A DNA stretch of 50,644 nt from Acidimicrobiaceae bacterium (GTDB lineage: Bacteria > Actinomycetota > Acidimicrobiia > Acidimicrobiales > RAAP-2), in the NCBI GenBank assembly GCA_003163875.1, contig PLRK01000104.1, positions 571-51,214 on the forward strand. The letters are read 5' to 3'. Position 1 is the first letter of the stretch. Every line of letters begins with the position of its first letter. This document shows positions 8,920 to 17,073 of the stretch, one piece after another. Under the pieces are notes generated by a model. It was given only the letters and a program-made list of their open reading frames with translations. It was not told the origin of the DNA and did no database searches. A program made the position numbers and the translations under genes.

Positions 8920-8925
8920 ATTCTG
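8920..8925 (-). promoter_or_regulatory. -10 box, leaderless start of the Rrf2 gene
   Basis: On the minus strand CAGAAT is followed by GGTTCT and then the ATG. It differs from TANNNT only in its first base. The 6-nt spacing places the predicted transcript start at the start codon. Confidence 0.4.
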
Positions 8926-8966
8926 CCCCACGACAGGCCCACAAACTGTCAGCCGGTCCAAACTCC

Positions 8967-8972
8967 TAAAGT
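8967..8972 (+). promoter_or_regulatory. -10 box, leaderless start of thiE
   Basis: TAAAGT is followed by six bases and the GTG start at 8979. There is no Shine-Dalgarno sequence, so the predicted transcript starts at or next to the GTG. No convincing -35 is visible. Confidence 0.5.
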
Positions 8973-8978
8973 GGACTC

Positions 8979-9623
8979 GTGTTCGATCTACGCTCGCGCC
9001 GCCTGTATCTTTGCGTCCCCGCGCGCAAGGACATGGCGGTTTTTCTCCCTCAAGTCCTTCGAGGAGGTGTCGACATCGTTCAATTGCGAGAAAAACACCT
9101 CACCGATGAGGTTCGCCTCGCGTCGGCGCGGACCATGCGACCGATTTGCCGAGATTTCGGGGTCCCTTTCATCATGAACGATTCGCCAGAACTCGCTCTC
9201 GAGAGCGGGGCCGACGGCGTGCACGTGGGCCAAGACGACGTCAGTGTCGAGCGATGCCGACGACTTATGGGCGATACCGCCATTATTGGACTTTCCACGC
9301 ACGCGAAGGATGAATTCCTCGAAGGACTGTCGAGCCAAGCGAGTTACTTGAGCGCCGGACCCATCGTCCCCACTCCCACGAAGCTGGGTCGGCCGGGCAC
9401 GGGTGTCGCGTACGCGACTGCCTGCGAGCAACAGAGCGACCGACCCGTCTTCGTCACCGGAGGCGTGACCGACCAGAACGTCACTTCACTCGTCAACGCC
9501 GGACTTCGCCGCTTCGTCATCGTGCGTTACTTGACCCAAGCGAAAGAACCAGAAAAAGCTGCTCGCCTCCTTCGCGAAGCGCTTGACATCGCGCTCTCAG
9601 CGGTGACGGTCGAGCCAACCTAA
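8979..9623 (+). CDS. thiE: Thiamine phosphate synthase
   Basis: ThiE joins HMP pyrophosphate to the thiazole phosphate to give thiamine phosphate. The 214-aa TIM-barrel shows QLREK, the FIMNDSPELA and ADGVHVGQDD blocks for substrate and Mg2+, the SAGPIVPTPTKLG loop and the C-terminal phosphate-binding VTGGV. No other thiamine gene is nearby. The GTG start has a TAAAGT -10 box 6 nt before it. The last 27 bp overlap the convergent hydrolase gene. The final motif reads VIVRYLTQA, where the family more often has a VSAI-type sequence; this looks like normal divergence. Confidence 0.9.
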   Translation: MFDLRSRRLYLCVPARKDMAVFLPQVLRGGVDIVQLREKHLTDEVRLASARTMRPICRDFGVPFIMNDSPELALESGADGVHVGQDDVSVERCRRLMGDTAIIGLSTHAKDEFLEGLSSQASYLSAGPIVPTPTKLGRPGTGVAYATACEQQSDRPVFVTGGVTDQNVTSLVNAGLRRFVIVRYLTQAKEPEKAARLLREALDIALSAVTVEPT

Positions 9624-10343
9624 CAGCGTCGCAACCATTCGTGGATCAGCGCGCAGCTGGTGCCCGGCCCCTTGGATGATGCGCAGTTCCGCTCGACCTT
9701 CAGCACTCGCGAGAAGATCTCGCGCGTCGCTCACGGGTACTTCGAGGTCGTCGGCGCCATGGCCAATGAGCAGTCGCCTCGGTGGTATGAGCGCTATCGA
9801 ACCCAAGGGGTCGATGGCGAGTACGTCGTCGCGAAGCGCCTCGGGAGCAAGCAGGTCGATTTTGTTGCCAACGACGCCGGCGACTTGGACGGAGCGATGA
9901 AATTCATCAGCGCTGGAACACCAATAATCGAGGTGTGCGGGAGCAGCGAAGGTCGCAACGCCGCGTACGCGTTCGTCACGCGCGGCGAGGGCGAGGGCGA
10001 GCGAACCACCAAATCCAAATCCGGCGAGGGAGATTCGACGATCGTCTTCATCGACCCGATCGAAGATGACGCGAAGATCAGCCAACCACTGACTCGCCGA
10101 GAAGGTACCAGTACTGCCACCCACGCCCGAGAACGTCCCGGTCGCCACAACCCATCCAGACTCGTTCGCCAGATGCTCCGCGAGTTCGGGGAGAAGTCCG
10201 GCCGCCTGTCGCCCCATCCCTAACGCGCGAGGTAGTCCGTGCACCAAAACGAGAACGTGGCCCGTGTTTGGTCGCGCACTCGAGGTCGCGATGCGCAAAT
10301 CCAGCGTCGAGTTCGCGCTCTTGAGTTGCTCGTGCGCGAGCAC
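9597..10343 (-). CDS. Alpha/beta-hydrolase-fold protein lacking the nucleophilic serine
   Basis: The 248-aa fold is recognisable from LVLVHGLPRALG (oxyanion region), GHGADD (acid loop) and GAGHQLRAD (histidine loop). The nucleophile elbow reads LAGFGFGGSLAL, codons GGA-TTT-GGA-TTT-GGT-GGT, so glycine sits where serine, cysteine or aspartate normally is. It may be a non-catalytic member or use another residue; I recall similar GFGxGG elbows in other actinobacterial proteins. I chose the GTG at 10343, just after the acyl-CoA dehydrogenase stop; the long ORF-track N-terminus is read through that gene. It probably forms an operon with that dehydrogenase. Confidence 0.75.
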   Translation of the reverse strand: MLAHEQLKSANSTLDLRIATSSARPNTGHVLVLVHGLPRALGMGRQAAGLLPELAEHLANESGWVVATGTFSGVGGSTGTFSASQWLADLRVIFDRVDEDDRRISLAGFGFGGSLALALAARDERVRGVATFAAPAHLDYWCSSADEFHRSVQVAGVVGNKIDLLAPEALRDDVLAIDPLGSIALIPPRRLLIGHGADDLEVPVSDARDLLASAEGRAELRIIQGAGHQLRADPRMVATLLGWLDRHR

Positions 10344-10347
10344 GCCT

Positions 10348-11463
10348 TTAGATGTCCAAGTGTTGAGCGAGAAGTTCTCGGTGATACGCAGGATCGCCCA
10401 AGAACAACTCGGAACTCTTCGCTCGCTTGAAATAAAGGTGCGCGTGGTGCTCCCAGGTGAAACCAATACCGCCGTGAATTTGGATGTTCTCCGCGGCGCA
10501 GTGAAAGTACGCCTCGGAACAGAAGGACTTTGCGAGACTCGCCGCAATCGGTAATTCGTCATTCAGTTCTTGGGACGCCCACGCGGCGTAGTACGCCGCG
10601 GACTTCGCCGATTCGACGTCGAGCAACATGTCCGCGCACTTGTGCTTGATGGCTTGAAACGAACCAATAGGACGTCCGAACTGGACTCGTGTCTTCGCGT
10701 AGTCCACCGCATTGTTCAAGACTCGCTGCGCACCACCGACTTGCTCGGCGGCGAGCGCGGATTCGGCGACTTGGAGCATCGTCTGCAGCCCGTTGAGCGC
10801 GTCGCCCTCAGTGCCGACCAACGTAGCAGTGGCGTCGTGCAGTTCGATACGACTTTGCTTACGCGTTTGGTCCATCGTGGCGAGCGCGGTTCGCGTCACC
10901 CCTTTGGCGTCGCCCTTCAACGCGAACAGCGAAAGACCCTTTGACGTTTTCGCAGGCACGAAGATGACCGACGCGAGGTTGCCGTCGGTGACATAATTCA
11001 CGACACCATTGAGTTCGAAGCCGTCAACCTTCGCCGTCGCGGTCGTCGAGGTGGCGTTGAGGTCCCAGTTACCCGTGTCATCGGTGAGTGCCACCGTTGC
11101 GATGGTGTCGCCCGACGCAATACCAGGGAGATACGTTGCTTTGTCATCATCGTTTCCGACGAACAGCACGGCGTTCGCCGCGAGCGCGACCGTAGAGAAA
11201 TAGGGCGCGCAAAAGAGTGCCGCACCCATCTCTTCAAAGACGACGTAGAGTTCCACGGGACCGAAACCTTGACCACCAAATTGCTCAGGGATACCCAAAC
11301 CTTGGAGGGCAAGTTCCTTTGCCATCAACTCCCAGACGTCCGGGTCATATCCCTCGGGTGTCGCCATGAGACGGCGCACCTCGGTCTCGGGCGACTTCTC
11401 TTCCAAGAACCGCCGGACCATTTTTCGCAGTTCTTCCTGCTCTTCGCTAAAGCCAAAGTTCAT
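10348..11463 (-). CDS. Acyl-CoA dehydrogenase (FadE family)
   Basis: A 371-aa FAD-dependent acyl-CoA dehydrogenase. It has the N-terminal helical domain (SEEQEELRKMVRRFLEE), a mid beta-domain and the C-terminal helices with QIHGGIGFTWEHHAHLYFKRA. The Glu of the usual YEGT motif is absent (ELFLGDPAYHR). Instead Glu appears in ALAAEQVGGAQ, the position used in actinobacterial steroid-type FadE proteins that often work as heteromers. The substrate cannot be inferred. AAAGGA 5-6 nt before the ATG is a good ribosome-binding site, and TACTCT further upstream could be its -10. It is divergent from the metallo-hydrolase and upstream of the alpha/beta hydrolase. Confidence 0.9.
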   Translation of the reverse strand: MNFGFSEEQEELRKMVRRFLEEKSPETEVRRLMATPEGYDPDVWELMAKELALQGLGIPEQFGGQGFGPVELYVVFEEMGAALFCAPYFSTVALAANAVLFVGNDDDKATYLPGIASGDTIATVALTDDTGNWDLNATSTTATAKVDGFELNGVVNYVTDGNLASVIFVPAKTSKGLSLFALKGDAKGVTRTALATMDQTRKQSRIELHDATATLVGTEGDALNGLQTMLQVAESALAAEQVGGAQRVLNNAVDYAKTRVQFGRPIGSFQAIKHKCADMLLDVESAKSAAYYAAWASQELNDELPIAASLAKSFCSEAYFHCAAENIQIHGGIGFTWEHHAHLYFKRAKSSELFLGDPAYHRELLAQHLDI

Positions 11464-11544
11464 TGCGATCCTTTATTCCCCCTACCGGAGAGTAATGCCG
11501 GTGACACTGACATTAGCGAAAGTTCGACCTGCGCTGAATCGTGG

Positions 11545-11550
11545 CAATCT
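11545..11550 (+). promoter_or_regulatory. Possible -10 box of the MBL-fold gene
   Basis: CAATCT lies 6 nt before the ATG at 11557. It matches TANNNT except for the first base and follows the leaderless spacing seen elsewhere in the window. Confidence 0.3.
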
Positions 11551-11556
11551 ACGTAG

Positions 11557-12174
11557 ATGGACAACGTCGAACTCGTCTGGTCTGACGCCAGCGCCGAAGT
11601 GCACCGCTTCGTCGTGGGGCCCGTCGAAAATAACGTCTACGTCGTTCGCTGTCGGCGTAGCGGCGTCGCCACACTGATCGACGCCGCGAATGAACACGAC
11701 CGTCTCCTTCGTGTGGCATCACGATTGGGTGTGACTTCAGTGCTTGAGACCCACGGACACTGGGATCACATCGGCGCCGTCACTGAGGTTCGAGAGGCGG
11801 GAATCGACGTCTGGGTGCGTGACGAGGACGCGGGCCTGCTGCCAAGCTATGACCACCTACTCGAGGACGACACCGTGCACGTGGTTGGCGACCTTCGGTT
11901 GCGAACCGTGCACACCCCCGGTCACACTCCCGGGTCCATTTCCTTCGCTCTCGAGAACACTCCGATCTTGTTCACTGGTGACACGCTCTTTCCAGGGGGT
12001 CCGGGCAACGCCACGTTCGAAGGAGGGGACTTCCCTACGATCATCAACTCCATCGAGCAGCGGATCTTTCGGGTCTACGCACCCGACACCATCATCTGGC
12101 CGGGCCACGGTGCCAACTCCACGCTCGGCACCGAGTCACCCCACCTCGATGAATGGGTCGAACGGGGCTGGTAG
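11557..12174 (+). CDS. MBL-fold metallo-hydrolase, glyoxalase II-like
   Basis: A 205-aa metallo-beta-lactamase-fold hydrolase with the binuclear metal motif THGHWDHIG (HxHxDH), then HTPGHTPGS, the bridging Asp in FTGDTLF and a final His in WPGHG. The glyoxalase II-like layout suggests hydrolysis of a thioester or a related substrate, which I cannot name. The ATG has no Shine-Dalgarno sequence. A gap of about 41 bp separates it from sufC1 on the same strand, which has its own predicted -10. Confidence 0.88.
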   Translation: MDNVELVWSDASAEVHRFVVGPVENNVYVVRCRRSGVATLIDAANEHDRLLRVASRLGVTSVLETHGHWDHIGAVTEVREAGIDVWVRDEDAGLLPSYDHLLEDDTVHVVGDLRLRTVHTPGHTPGSISFALENTPILFTGDTLFPGGPGNATFEGGDFPTIINSIEQRIFRVYAPDTIIWPGHGANSTLGTESPHLDEWVERGW

Positions 12175-12202
12175 CGGCGTTCTCGCGCCAATGCACCACC
12201 GG

Positions 12203-12208
12203 TAGGCT
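12203..12208 (+). promoter_or_regulatory. -10 box, leaderless start of sufC1
   Basis: TAGGCT is followed by seven bases and the GTG at 12216. It supports that start over the upstream ORF-track start and puts sufC1-sufS-sufU under its own promoter. Confidence 0.45.
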
Positions 12209-12215
12209 GCTAGCC

Positions 12216-12974
12216 GTGTCTGCACCCCTCTTGGAACTGCGAAACCTCCACTGCGAAGCGGATGGCGCGAACATTCTTCGTGGCGTTGACCTCGTGGTCA
12301 ACGAAGGCGAAGTCCACGCCCTGATGGGGCCCAATGGCGCCGGTAAGTCGACAATCGCGAACGTCGTCATGGGACACCCGGGCTACACGCTGAGTGCCGG
12401 GGACATCCTTCTCAAGGGCGAGAACATCGCCGCGTGGAGCCCTGACGAACGGGCACGAGCGGGCATCTTTCTCGCCTTCCAGTATCCAGAAGCCATTAGC
12501 GGGGTCTCGGTCGTCCAGTTCTTACGCCAGGCGATCGCGGCGAGGAAGGGCCTCGACGAACTCAGTGTCCTCGAAGTTCGTCTTGATCTGATGGAGTGGA
12601 TGGACCGTCTTGGAATGGATCCCGCCTTCGCTGAACGGCACCTCAATGACGGATTCTCGGGCGGCGAACGCAAGCGCAACGAGATCCTGCAGATGGCGCT
12701 CTTGGAGCCGGCGATTGCGTTCCTCGACGAGACCGATTCAGGACTCGACATCGACGCGTTGCGCGTCGTTGCCCGTGGAGTGCGCACCGTGCGTAACGAG
12801 CACCCCGCGATGGGCGTGATCGTCGTCACGCACTACGTGAAACTCCTCGAAGAAATCGAACCCGATCAAGTGCACATCCTCGTCGACGGCCAGATCGTCG
12901 AATCGGGCGACGCCGACCTCGCCCAGCGCATCGAGCACGAAGGCTACGACGCGTGGCGACCGGTCAGCCTATGA
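12216..12974 (+). CDS. sufC: SufC-type Fe-S assembly ATPase (copy 1)
   Basis: A soluble ABC ATPase that drives the SufBCD scaffold. Walker A is GPNGAGKST, the signature is FSGGERKRNEILQ and Walker B is IAFLDETDSGLDID, followed by the switch histidine in VVTHY. The block GFSGGERKRNEILQMALLEP is close to canonical SufC. The GTG at 12216 gives 252 aa starting VSAPLLELRNL; the ORF-track start adds 21 unrelated residues. The ATG of sufS overlaps the stop (ATGA). A second SufC is encoded 3 kb away with sufD, so this copy is unusual in travelling with sufS and sufU only. Confidence 0.93.
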   Translation: MSAPLLELRNLHCEADGANILRGVDLVVNEGEVHALMGPNGAGKSTIANVVMGHPGYTLSAGDILLKGENIAAWSPDERARAGIFLAFQYPEAISGVSVVQFLRQAIAARKGLDELSVLEVRLDLMEWMDRLGMDPAFAERHLNDGFSGGERKRNEILQMALLEPAIAFLDETDSGLDIDALRVVARGVRTVRNEHPAMGVIVVTHYVKLLEEIEPDQVHILVDGQIVESGDADLAQRIEHEGYDAWRPVSL

Positions 12975-14206
12975 CCACATTCGATCCTCGCCTCGTTCGC
13001 GCCGACACGCCGCTCCTTACGCGAATCATCAACGGCCGGCCCATCACGTACCTCGACTCGGCGGCGTCGTCGCTTCCTCCTCGACCCGTCATCGACGCAA
13101 TGAGTCGACACTACGAACGACAACACGCCAACGTGCACCGCGGTGTTTATCAAACGGCGAACGAATCAACGCAGTCCTACGAGGGGGCGCGCGAAGCAAT
13201 TGCTCGCTTCATTCACGCACCCGCTGGTGGCGAAGAGATTGTCTTCACGAAAAATGCGACCGAGGGGTTCAACCTGCTCGCAAAATCGTGGGCGGCTTCG
13301 AATCTTCGCAGTGGTGACGTCGTGCTCGTCAGCGAGATGGAGCACCACGCCAACATCGTGCCGTGGTTCCAACTTCGAGAATCGATTGATATTGAGGTTC
13401 GATTCATCCCCGTGGGTGACGACTACCGCCTCGACCTTGGCAACATCGACGAACTTATGAAGGGCGTACGTCTCGTGTCGGTGACGGCGATGTCGAACGT
13501 ACTCGGCACCGTGACGCCTCTGAAGCAACTCGCGCGCATCGCGCACGAGCACGATGCGCTCATTGCGGTTGACGCCGCCCAATTGGTTGGACACGCGCCA
13601 AGCGACGTCGTTGATCTCGATGTCGATTTCTTCATCTTCTCGGCGCACAAGATGCTGGGTCCCACTGGTCTGGGTATCCTGTGGACCCGACGCGACATCC
13701 TCAATACCATGCCCCCATTCTTGGGCGGAGGCGGGATGATTGCCGACGTGTCAACGAGTGGATACGTGCCCGCGAAGGGCCCGACTCGATTTGAAGCGGG
13801 CACCCCGCCGATCGCCGAAGCTGCTGGTTTGAGTGCAGCGGTCACGTACCTCGAAGGTCTCGGCATGGAGAACGTCGCTCGACACGACCGTGACCTCACC
13901 CAAGACGCACTCTCTCGCATCGACGACGAATTTGGCGGACGCGTGCGCATCGTCGGACCTGTCGATACTGATCATCGAGGTGGCGTGATCAGTTTGGACG
14001 TCGAGGGAGTGCATGCCCATGACGTCGCCCAAGTGCTCGACCAGTTCGGCGTATGTGTGCGACCTGGGCACCACTGCGCCAAGCCTCTCATGAAGCGCTT
14101 CAACCTCACGGCGACGGCGCGTGCATCCTTCGGTCCCTATTCGCTCGTGAGCGACACTGACGTCTTACTCGAGGCACTCACCGATGCCGTCAAACTGTTC
14201 GGGTGA
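12971..14206 (+). CDS. sufS: Cysteine desulfurase SufS
   Basis: A PLP enzyme that releases sulfane sulfur from cysteine for Fe-S assembly. The PLP lysine is in FIFSAHKMLGPTG, the conserved ATEGFNLLA and DAAQLVGHAP blocks are present, and the catalytic cysteine is in RPGHHCAKPL, as in group II (SufS/CsdB) enzymes. I chose ATG 12971 because it overlaps the sufC1 stop as ATGA. The protein is then 411 aa. Its partner SufU follows immediately. Confidence 0.96.
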   Translation: MTTFDPRLVRADTPLLTRIINGRPITYLDSAASSLPPRPVIDAMSRHYERQHANVHRGVYQTANESTQSYEGAREAIARFIHAPAGGEEIVFTKNATEGFNLLAKSWAASNLRSGDVVLVSEMEHHANIVPWFQLRESIDIEVRFIPVGDDYRLDLGNIDELMKGVRLVSVTAMSNVLGTVTPLKQLARIAHEHDALIAVDAAQLVGHAPSDVVDLDVDFFIFSAHKMLGPTGLGILWTRRDILNTMPPFLGGGGMIADVSTSGYVPAKGPTRFEAGTPPIAEAAGLSAAVTYLEGLGMENVARHDRDLTQDALSRIDDEFGGRVRIVGPVDTDHRGGVISLDVEGVHAHDVAQVLDQFGVCVRPGHHCAKPLMKRFNLTATARASFGPYSLVSDTDVLLEALTDAVKLFG

Positions 14207-14208
14207 CG

Positions 14209-14679
14209 ATGTCGAACCTCGAAGACCTCTATCGCGAAGTAATCCTTGACCACTATCGTTCACCGCGAAATCGTGGCGAACTCGAAACGCCGCCGGCGCT
14301 TCGCGTCGAAGGATTCAACCCCCTGTGCGGCGACGAGGTCGTGGTCTATCTCCTCGTCGACAACGGCGTCCTAACCGACATTAAGATGACCGGACACGGG
14401 TGTTCGATCTCGCAGTCGTCGTCATCGCTCATGAGCGCCGCAGTGAAGGGCAAATCGCTGGAGCAGGTGCGAGGACTCATCACCACGTTCAAGACCTTGA
14501 TGACGGTCCACGAATCATCAATCGATTCGTCGGAACCTCCGCCACTCCAAGACGTTCGGGCCCTCGGCGAGCTCGCGGCGCTACAGGGTGTCGTGAAGTT
14601 CCCCGTGCGCATCAAGTGTGCGACGCTCGCGTGGAACACGCTCAACCAAGGACTCGATGAACTCAGCGCCATTGACTAA
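14209..14679 (+). CDS. sufU: SufU sulfur-acceptor protein
   Basis: A zinc-dependent sulfurtransferase that takes persulfide from SufS in Gram-positive SUF systems. The metal-ligand residues are visible: Cys and Asp in PLCGDE, Cys in GHGCSIS and Cys in KCATLAW. About 156 aa. The start may be GTG 14203, which overlaps the sufS stop as GTGA, or ATG 14209; I list the ATG because MSNLEDLYREVILDHYR matches the usual N-terminus. The stop TAA shares three bases with the convergent LCP stop. Confidence 0.94.
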   Translation: MSNLEDLYREVILDHYRSPRNRGELETPPALRVEGFNPLCGDEVVVYLLVDNGVLTDIKMTGHGCSISQSSSSLMSAAVKGKSLEQVRGLITTFKTLMTVHESSIDSSEPPPLQDVRALGELAALQGVVKFPVRIKCATLAWNTLNQGLDELSAID

Positions 14680-15998
14680 GGCGTACAGGGCACCGGGTCG
14701 AAATACGGCGTCACCTGCGATGGATTGATTGAGGTTGTTGTCGTTGGCGACGTGCCGTGTTTCTTTTTCTTGTGTGGTCCGAGCGTCGTGGTGGTCGTCG
14801 GGGTCACGACGGGCGGCAACGGCGTCTGCAGAGCACTGTTCGGTGGAGGATCGGTTGGCGTGAGTAATTGCGAACCGAAAATGTTGACGAGCATTTGTTG
14901 CGCCTCGGGCTGCTCCACGAACAGTACGTCACCGAGTCCGCTGATTTGGCTGTCGGTCACCGGCATGGTGTACGTGAGCATCTTGGCTGGATTGAGGCTA
15001 TGGAACTTCACCGCAAGCGCGATGAGCTCGTTCAGGGTGAAATTATTGTCCAACTCGATTCCTTGTGGAATCTTGGAGAGGAACGAATTGATGGAGAGAG
15101 GATTGTAAATACCTTTCAGTCGGCTGATCATTGCTCGTAAGAAAGCGTTTTGGCGGTCGATGCGCCCAAAGTCACTCGTACCGTCGTAGTTCCACACACC
15201 ATTTTGAAACCATTCGTAGTGGCGACTTCGTGCGACCGCGAGTGCTTGGAATCCGGTGACCAACTGACAGCCCGGATGCTTGATGTTGAGTCCGGAATAG
15301 GCATCCTTGGCTGGGAACGGAAAGTCGAGGTAGACCCCTCCGATGGCGTCGGCGGCGTTGATGAGACCGCCGAAACTCACGACGATGGTGTGGTTAATAG
15401 GGATGCCGAAGTTCGCCGTGATGGTCTGGGCGAGCAACGACGGACCATTGCCAAAATTCACATTGATTCGATTGAATTTTCCATAGAGTGCTTGATTAGC
15501 GAGCAAGGTCGTCATCGTGTCACGAGGGATTGAGAGAATCGTGATGGTTCCGGCCGCTGGGTCGACGTGCATGATCTTGACGACGTCGCTGCGTTGCCCA
15601 GAGACCGAGCCGGTCGAGGCGCCCGTTTGCGCCGCGACCGCGCCGGTGAGTCCCGCCCTGCTATCGGATCCGACTTCCAGGATGTTGAATGGCTTCCCGC
15701 TCAATTGCGGCAGTTCGCTCGCCACGTGGATCTTCTTTATCTGACCGAATCGCCACTGCGCGTAGAGATAGCCTCCGCCGATGACCCCGACGAGCAACGC
15801 CACGACAACGATGAAGCTGATGATGACCCGTCGCCGGGTACGTCCGGGTCTGCGTGGTCGCTTCCTTCGAGGTGCGCCTGACTTCTCGTCAACGGCGGCC
15901 CCCAGAGCCACGAGGCGACTTTCGTTGGCCAATCGCTTTCGTTCACGGCGCGATTCTCGGGAACGGCCTCCAAGGTCGCCGTTACTTTCATCGCTCAT
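14676..15998 (-). CDS. LytR-CpsA-Psr (LCP) cell-wall ligase family protein
   Basis: LCP proteins attach glycopolymers to peptidoglycan at the outer face of the membrane. Visible parts are a basic cytoplasmic N-terminus (RRKRPRRPGRTRRR), one transmembrane helix (ISFIVVVALLVGVIGGGYLYA), and the LCP domain with LEVGSDSRAG, SDVVKIMHVDP, SIPRDT and RSRHYE...DFGRIDRQNAFLRA, which carry the pyrophosphate-binding arginines and aspartates. The tail is Thr/Pro/Lys-rich (TPTTTTTLGPHKKKKHG). Two adjacent ATGs are possible (16001 and 15998). I prefer 15998 because TAAAGT lies exactly 6 nt before it. Confidence 0.92.
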   Translation of the reverse strand: MSDESNGDLGGRSRESRRERKRLANESRLVALGAAVDEKSGAPRRKRPRRPGRTRRRVIISFIVVVALLVGVIGGGYLYAQWRFGQIKKIHVASELPQLSGKPFNILEVGSDSRAGLTGAVAAQTGASTGSVSGQRSDVVKIMHVDPAAGTITILSIPRDTMTTLLANQALYGKFNRINVNFGNGPSLLAQTITANFGIPINHTIVVSFGGLINAADAIGGVYLDFPFPAKDAYSGLNIKHPGCQLVTGFQALAVARSRHYEWFQNGVWNYDGTSDFGRIDRQNAFLRAMISRLKGIYNPLSINSFLSKIPQGIELDNNFTLNELIALAVKFHSLNPAKMLTYTMPVTDSQISGLGDVLFVEQPEAQQMLVNIFGSQLLTPTDPPPNSALQTPLPPVVTPTTTTTLGPHKKKKHGTSPTTTTSINPSQVTPYFDPVPCTP

Positions 15999-16004
15999 CA
16001 TGCA

Positions 16005-16010
16005 ACTTTA
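16005..16010 (-). promoter_or_regulatory. -10 box, leaderless start of the LCP gene
   Basis: On the minus strand TAAAGT is followed by TGCATG and then ATG (15998). There is no Shine-Dalgarno sequence. The spacing selects the second of two tandem ATGs. Confidence 0.45.
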
Positions 16011-16033
16011 CTTGCTGCGAAAATGTAAGAATT

Positions 16034-16762
16034 CTAAGAATTCTGATGACGAAACGGTTCATAGCCGTCACGTTCGAGTACTTCTGACAATTCTGGACCA
16101 CCCGTCGCGACCACTCGACCTTCACTCACGACGTGGATCTTTGTTGGCGTAAGTTCCTGCAAGAGACGGCGGAAGTGAGTGATGACGAGCACGCCACAGT
16201 TCCACTCGGTGGTCGCAGCGAAGAGTCGTCTCGAAACTGCACCGAGGGCATCGACATCGAGTCCTGAGTCAATCTCGTCGAGCACCGCGAACTTCGGTCG
16301 AAGAATCCCAAGTTGCACCATCTCCGCGCGCTTTCGCTCACCGCCAGAGAGGTCGACGTTCACGAAGCGATCGAGAACATCGCTGCGAAGTTCGACCCGT
16401 TGTGCTTCTTCGCTCATCCGTGCTCGCAAATTCGTCGGGTCCGCACCAGCGGCGACAAGTAGATCGAGAGGGCGTACCCCTGGCACTTCCATTGGATGTT
16501 GCAGCGCGAGTAGGAGTCCGTGGCGGGCGCGCTCAGTTGCCGAGAGGCCCAAGAGTTCGACGCCGTCAAGGAGAACTGACCCTCCAAGCACCTTGTAACC
16601 AGGATGCCCACTCAAGGCGTGCGCGAGAGTGGACTTTCCCGAACCGTTTGGCCCCATGATTGCGTGCACTTCGCCCGACGCCATAAACAGGTCGAAGCCT
16701 CGCAGCACTTCTTTACCCGCCACTTCGACGCGCAAACCCTCGATTTTCAACGACGACGTCAC
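16034..16762 (-). CDS. sufC: SufC-type Fe-S assembly ATPase (copy 2, with sufD)
   Basis: A second SufC-like ATPase of 242 aa with Walker A GPNGSGKST, signature LSGGERKRAEMVQ, Walker B FAVLDEIDSGLDVD and switch His VITHF. It is clearly diverged from copy 1: the canonical RNEILQMALLEP is RAEMVQLGILRP here. Its GTG start overlaps the Rieske gene stop (GTGA), so sufD, the Rieske gene and this copy form one coupled operon. By position it is the likely partner of SufB and SufD. The ORF-track N-terminus (62 residues) is read-through of the Rieske gene. Confidence 0.92.
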   Translation of the reverse strand: MTSSLKIEGLRVEVAGKEVLRGFDLFMASGEVHAIMGPNGSGKSTLAHALSGHPGYKVLGGSVLLDGVELLGLSATERARHGLLLALQHPMEVPGVRPLDLLVAAGADPTNLRARMSEEAQRVELRSDVLDRFVNVDLSGGERKRAEMVQLGILRPKFAVLDEIDSGLDVDALGAVSRRLFAATTEWNCGVLVITHFRRLLQELTPTKIHVVSEGRVVATGGPELSEVLERDGYEPFRHQNS

Positions 16763-17073
16763 GGCACGATCACTTCGAGTCGGCCATTGTTCTGCGTGAC
16801 GTCGTAGTGCGCCACCGGCTTTGTCGCGGGGAACGACATTGGTTCGCCGTCGCGAAGCCGGAACATCGCGCCGTGGCGAGCGCACTCGATTTCGAGTGAC
16901 TCGACGTTTACCTCGCCTTCGGCGAGACTGAAATCCTCGTGGCTGCATCGATCGTCGAGCACGTAGACATCAGTTCCGATGCGAACGACCACGAGTACTC
17001 GGTCACTGATTCGCATTTGTCGCGGTTCGCCGTCGACGAAATCGTCGATCACGCCCAGATCAAAACTCGTCAC
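16759..17073 (-). CDS. Rieske-type [2Fe-2S] ferredoxin in the suf operon
   Basis: A 104-aa soluble Rieske ferredoxin. The cluster ligands are CSH (CSHEDFSLAEG) and CxxH (CARHGAMF). It resembles the small NirD/biphenyl-dioxygenase-type ferredoxins found inside actinobacterial suf operons. It may supply electrons to assembly or be an early client; that role is inference. The ATG overlaps the sufD stop and the stop overlaps the sufC2 start. Confidence 0.93.
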   Translation of the reverse strand: MTSFDLGVIDDFVDGEPRQMRISDRVLVVVRIGTDVYVLDDRCSHEDFSLAEGEVNVESLEIECARHGAMFRLRDGEPMSFPATKPVAHYDVTQNNGRLEVIVP

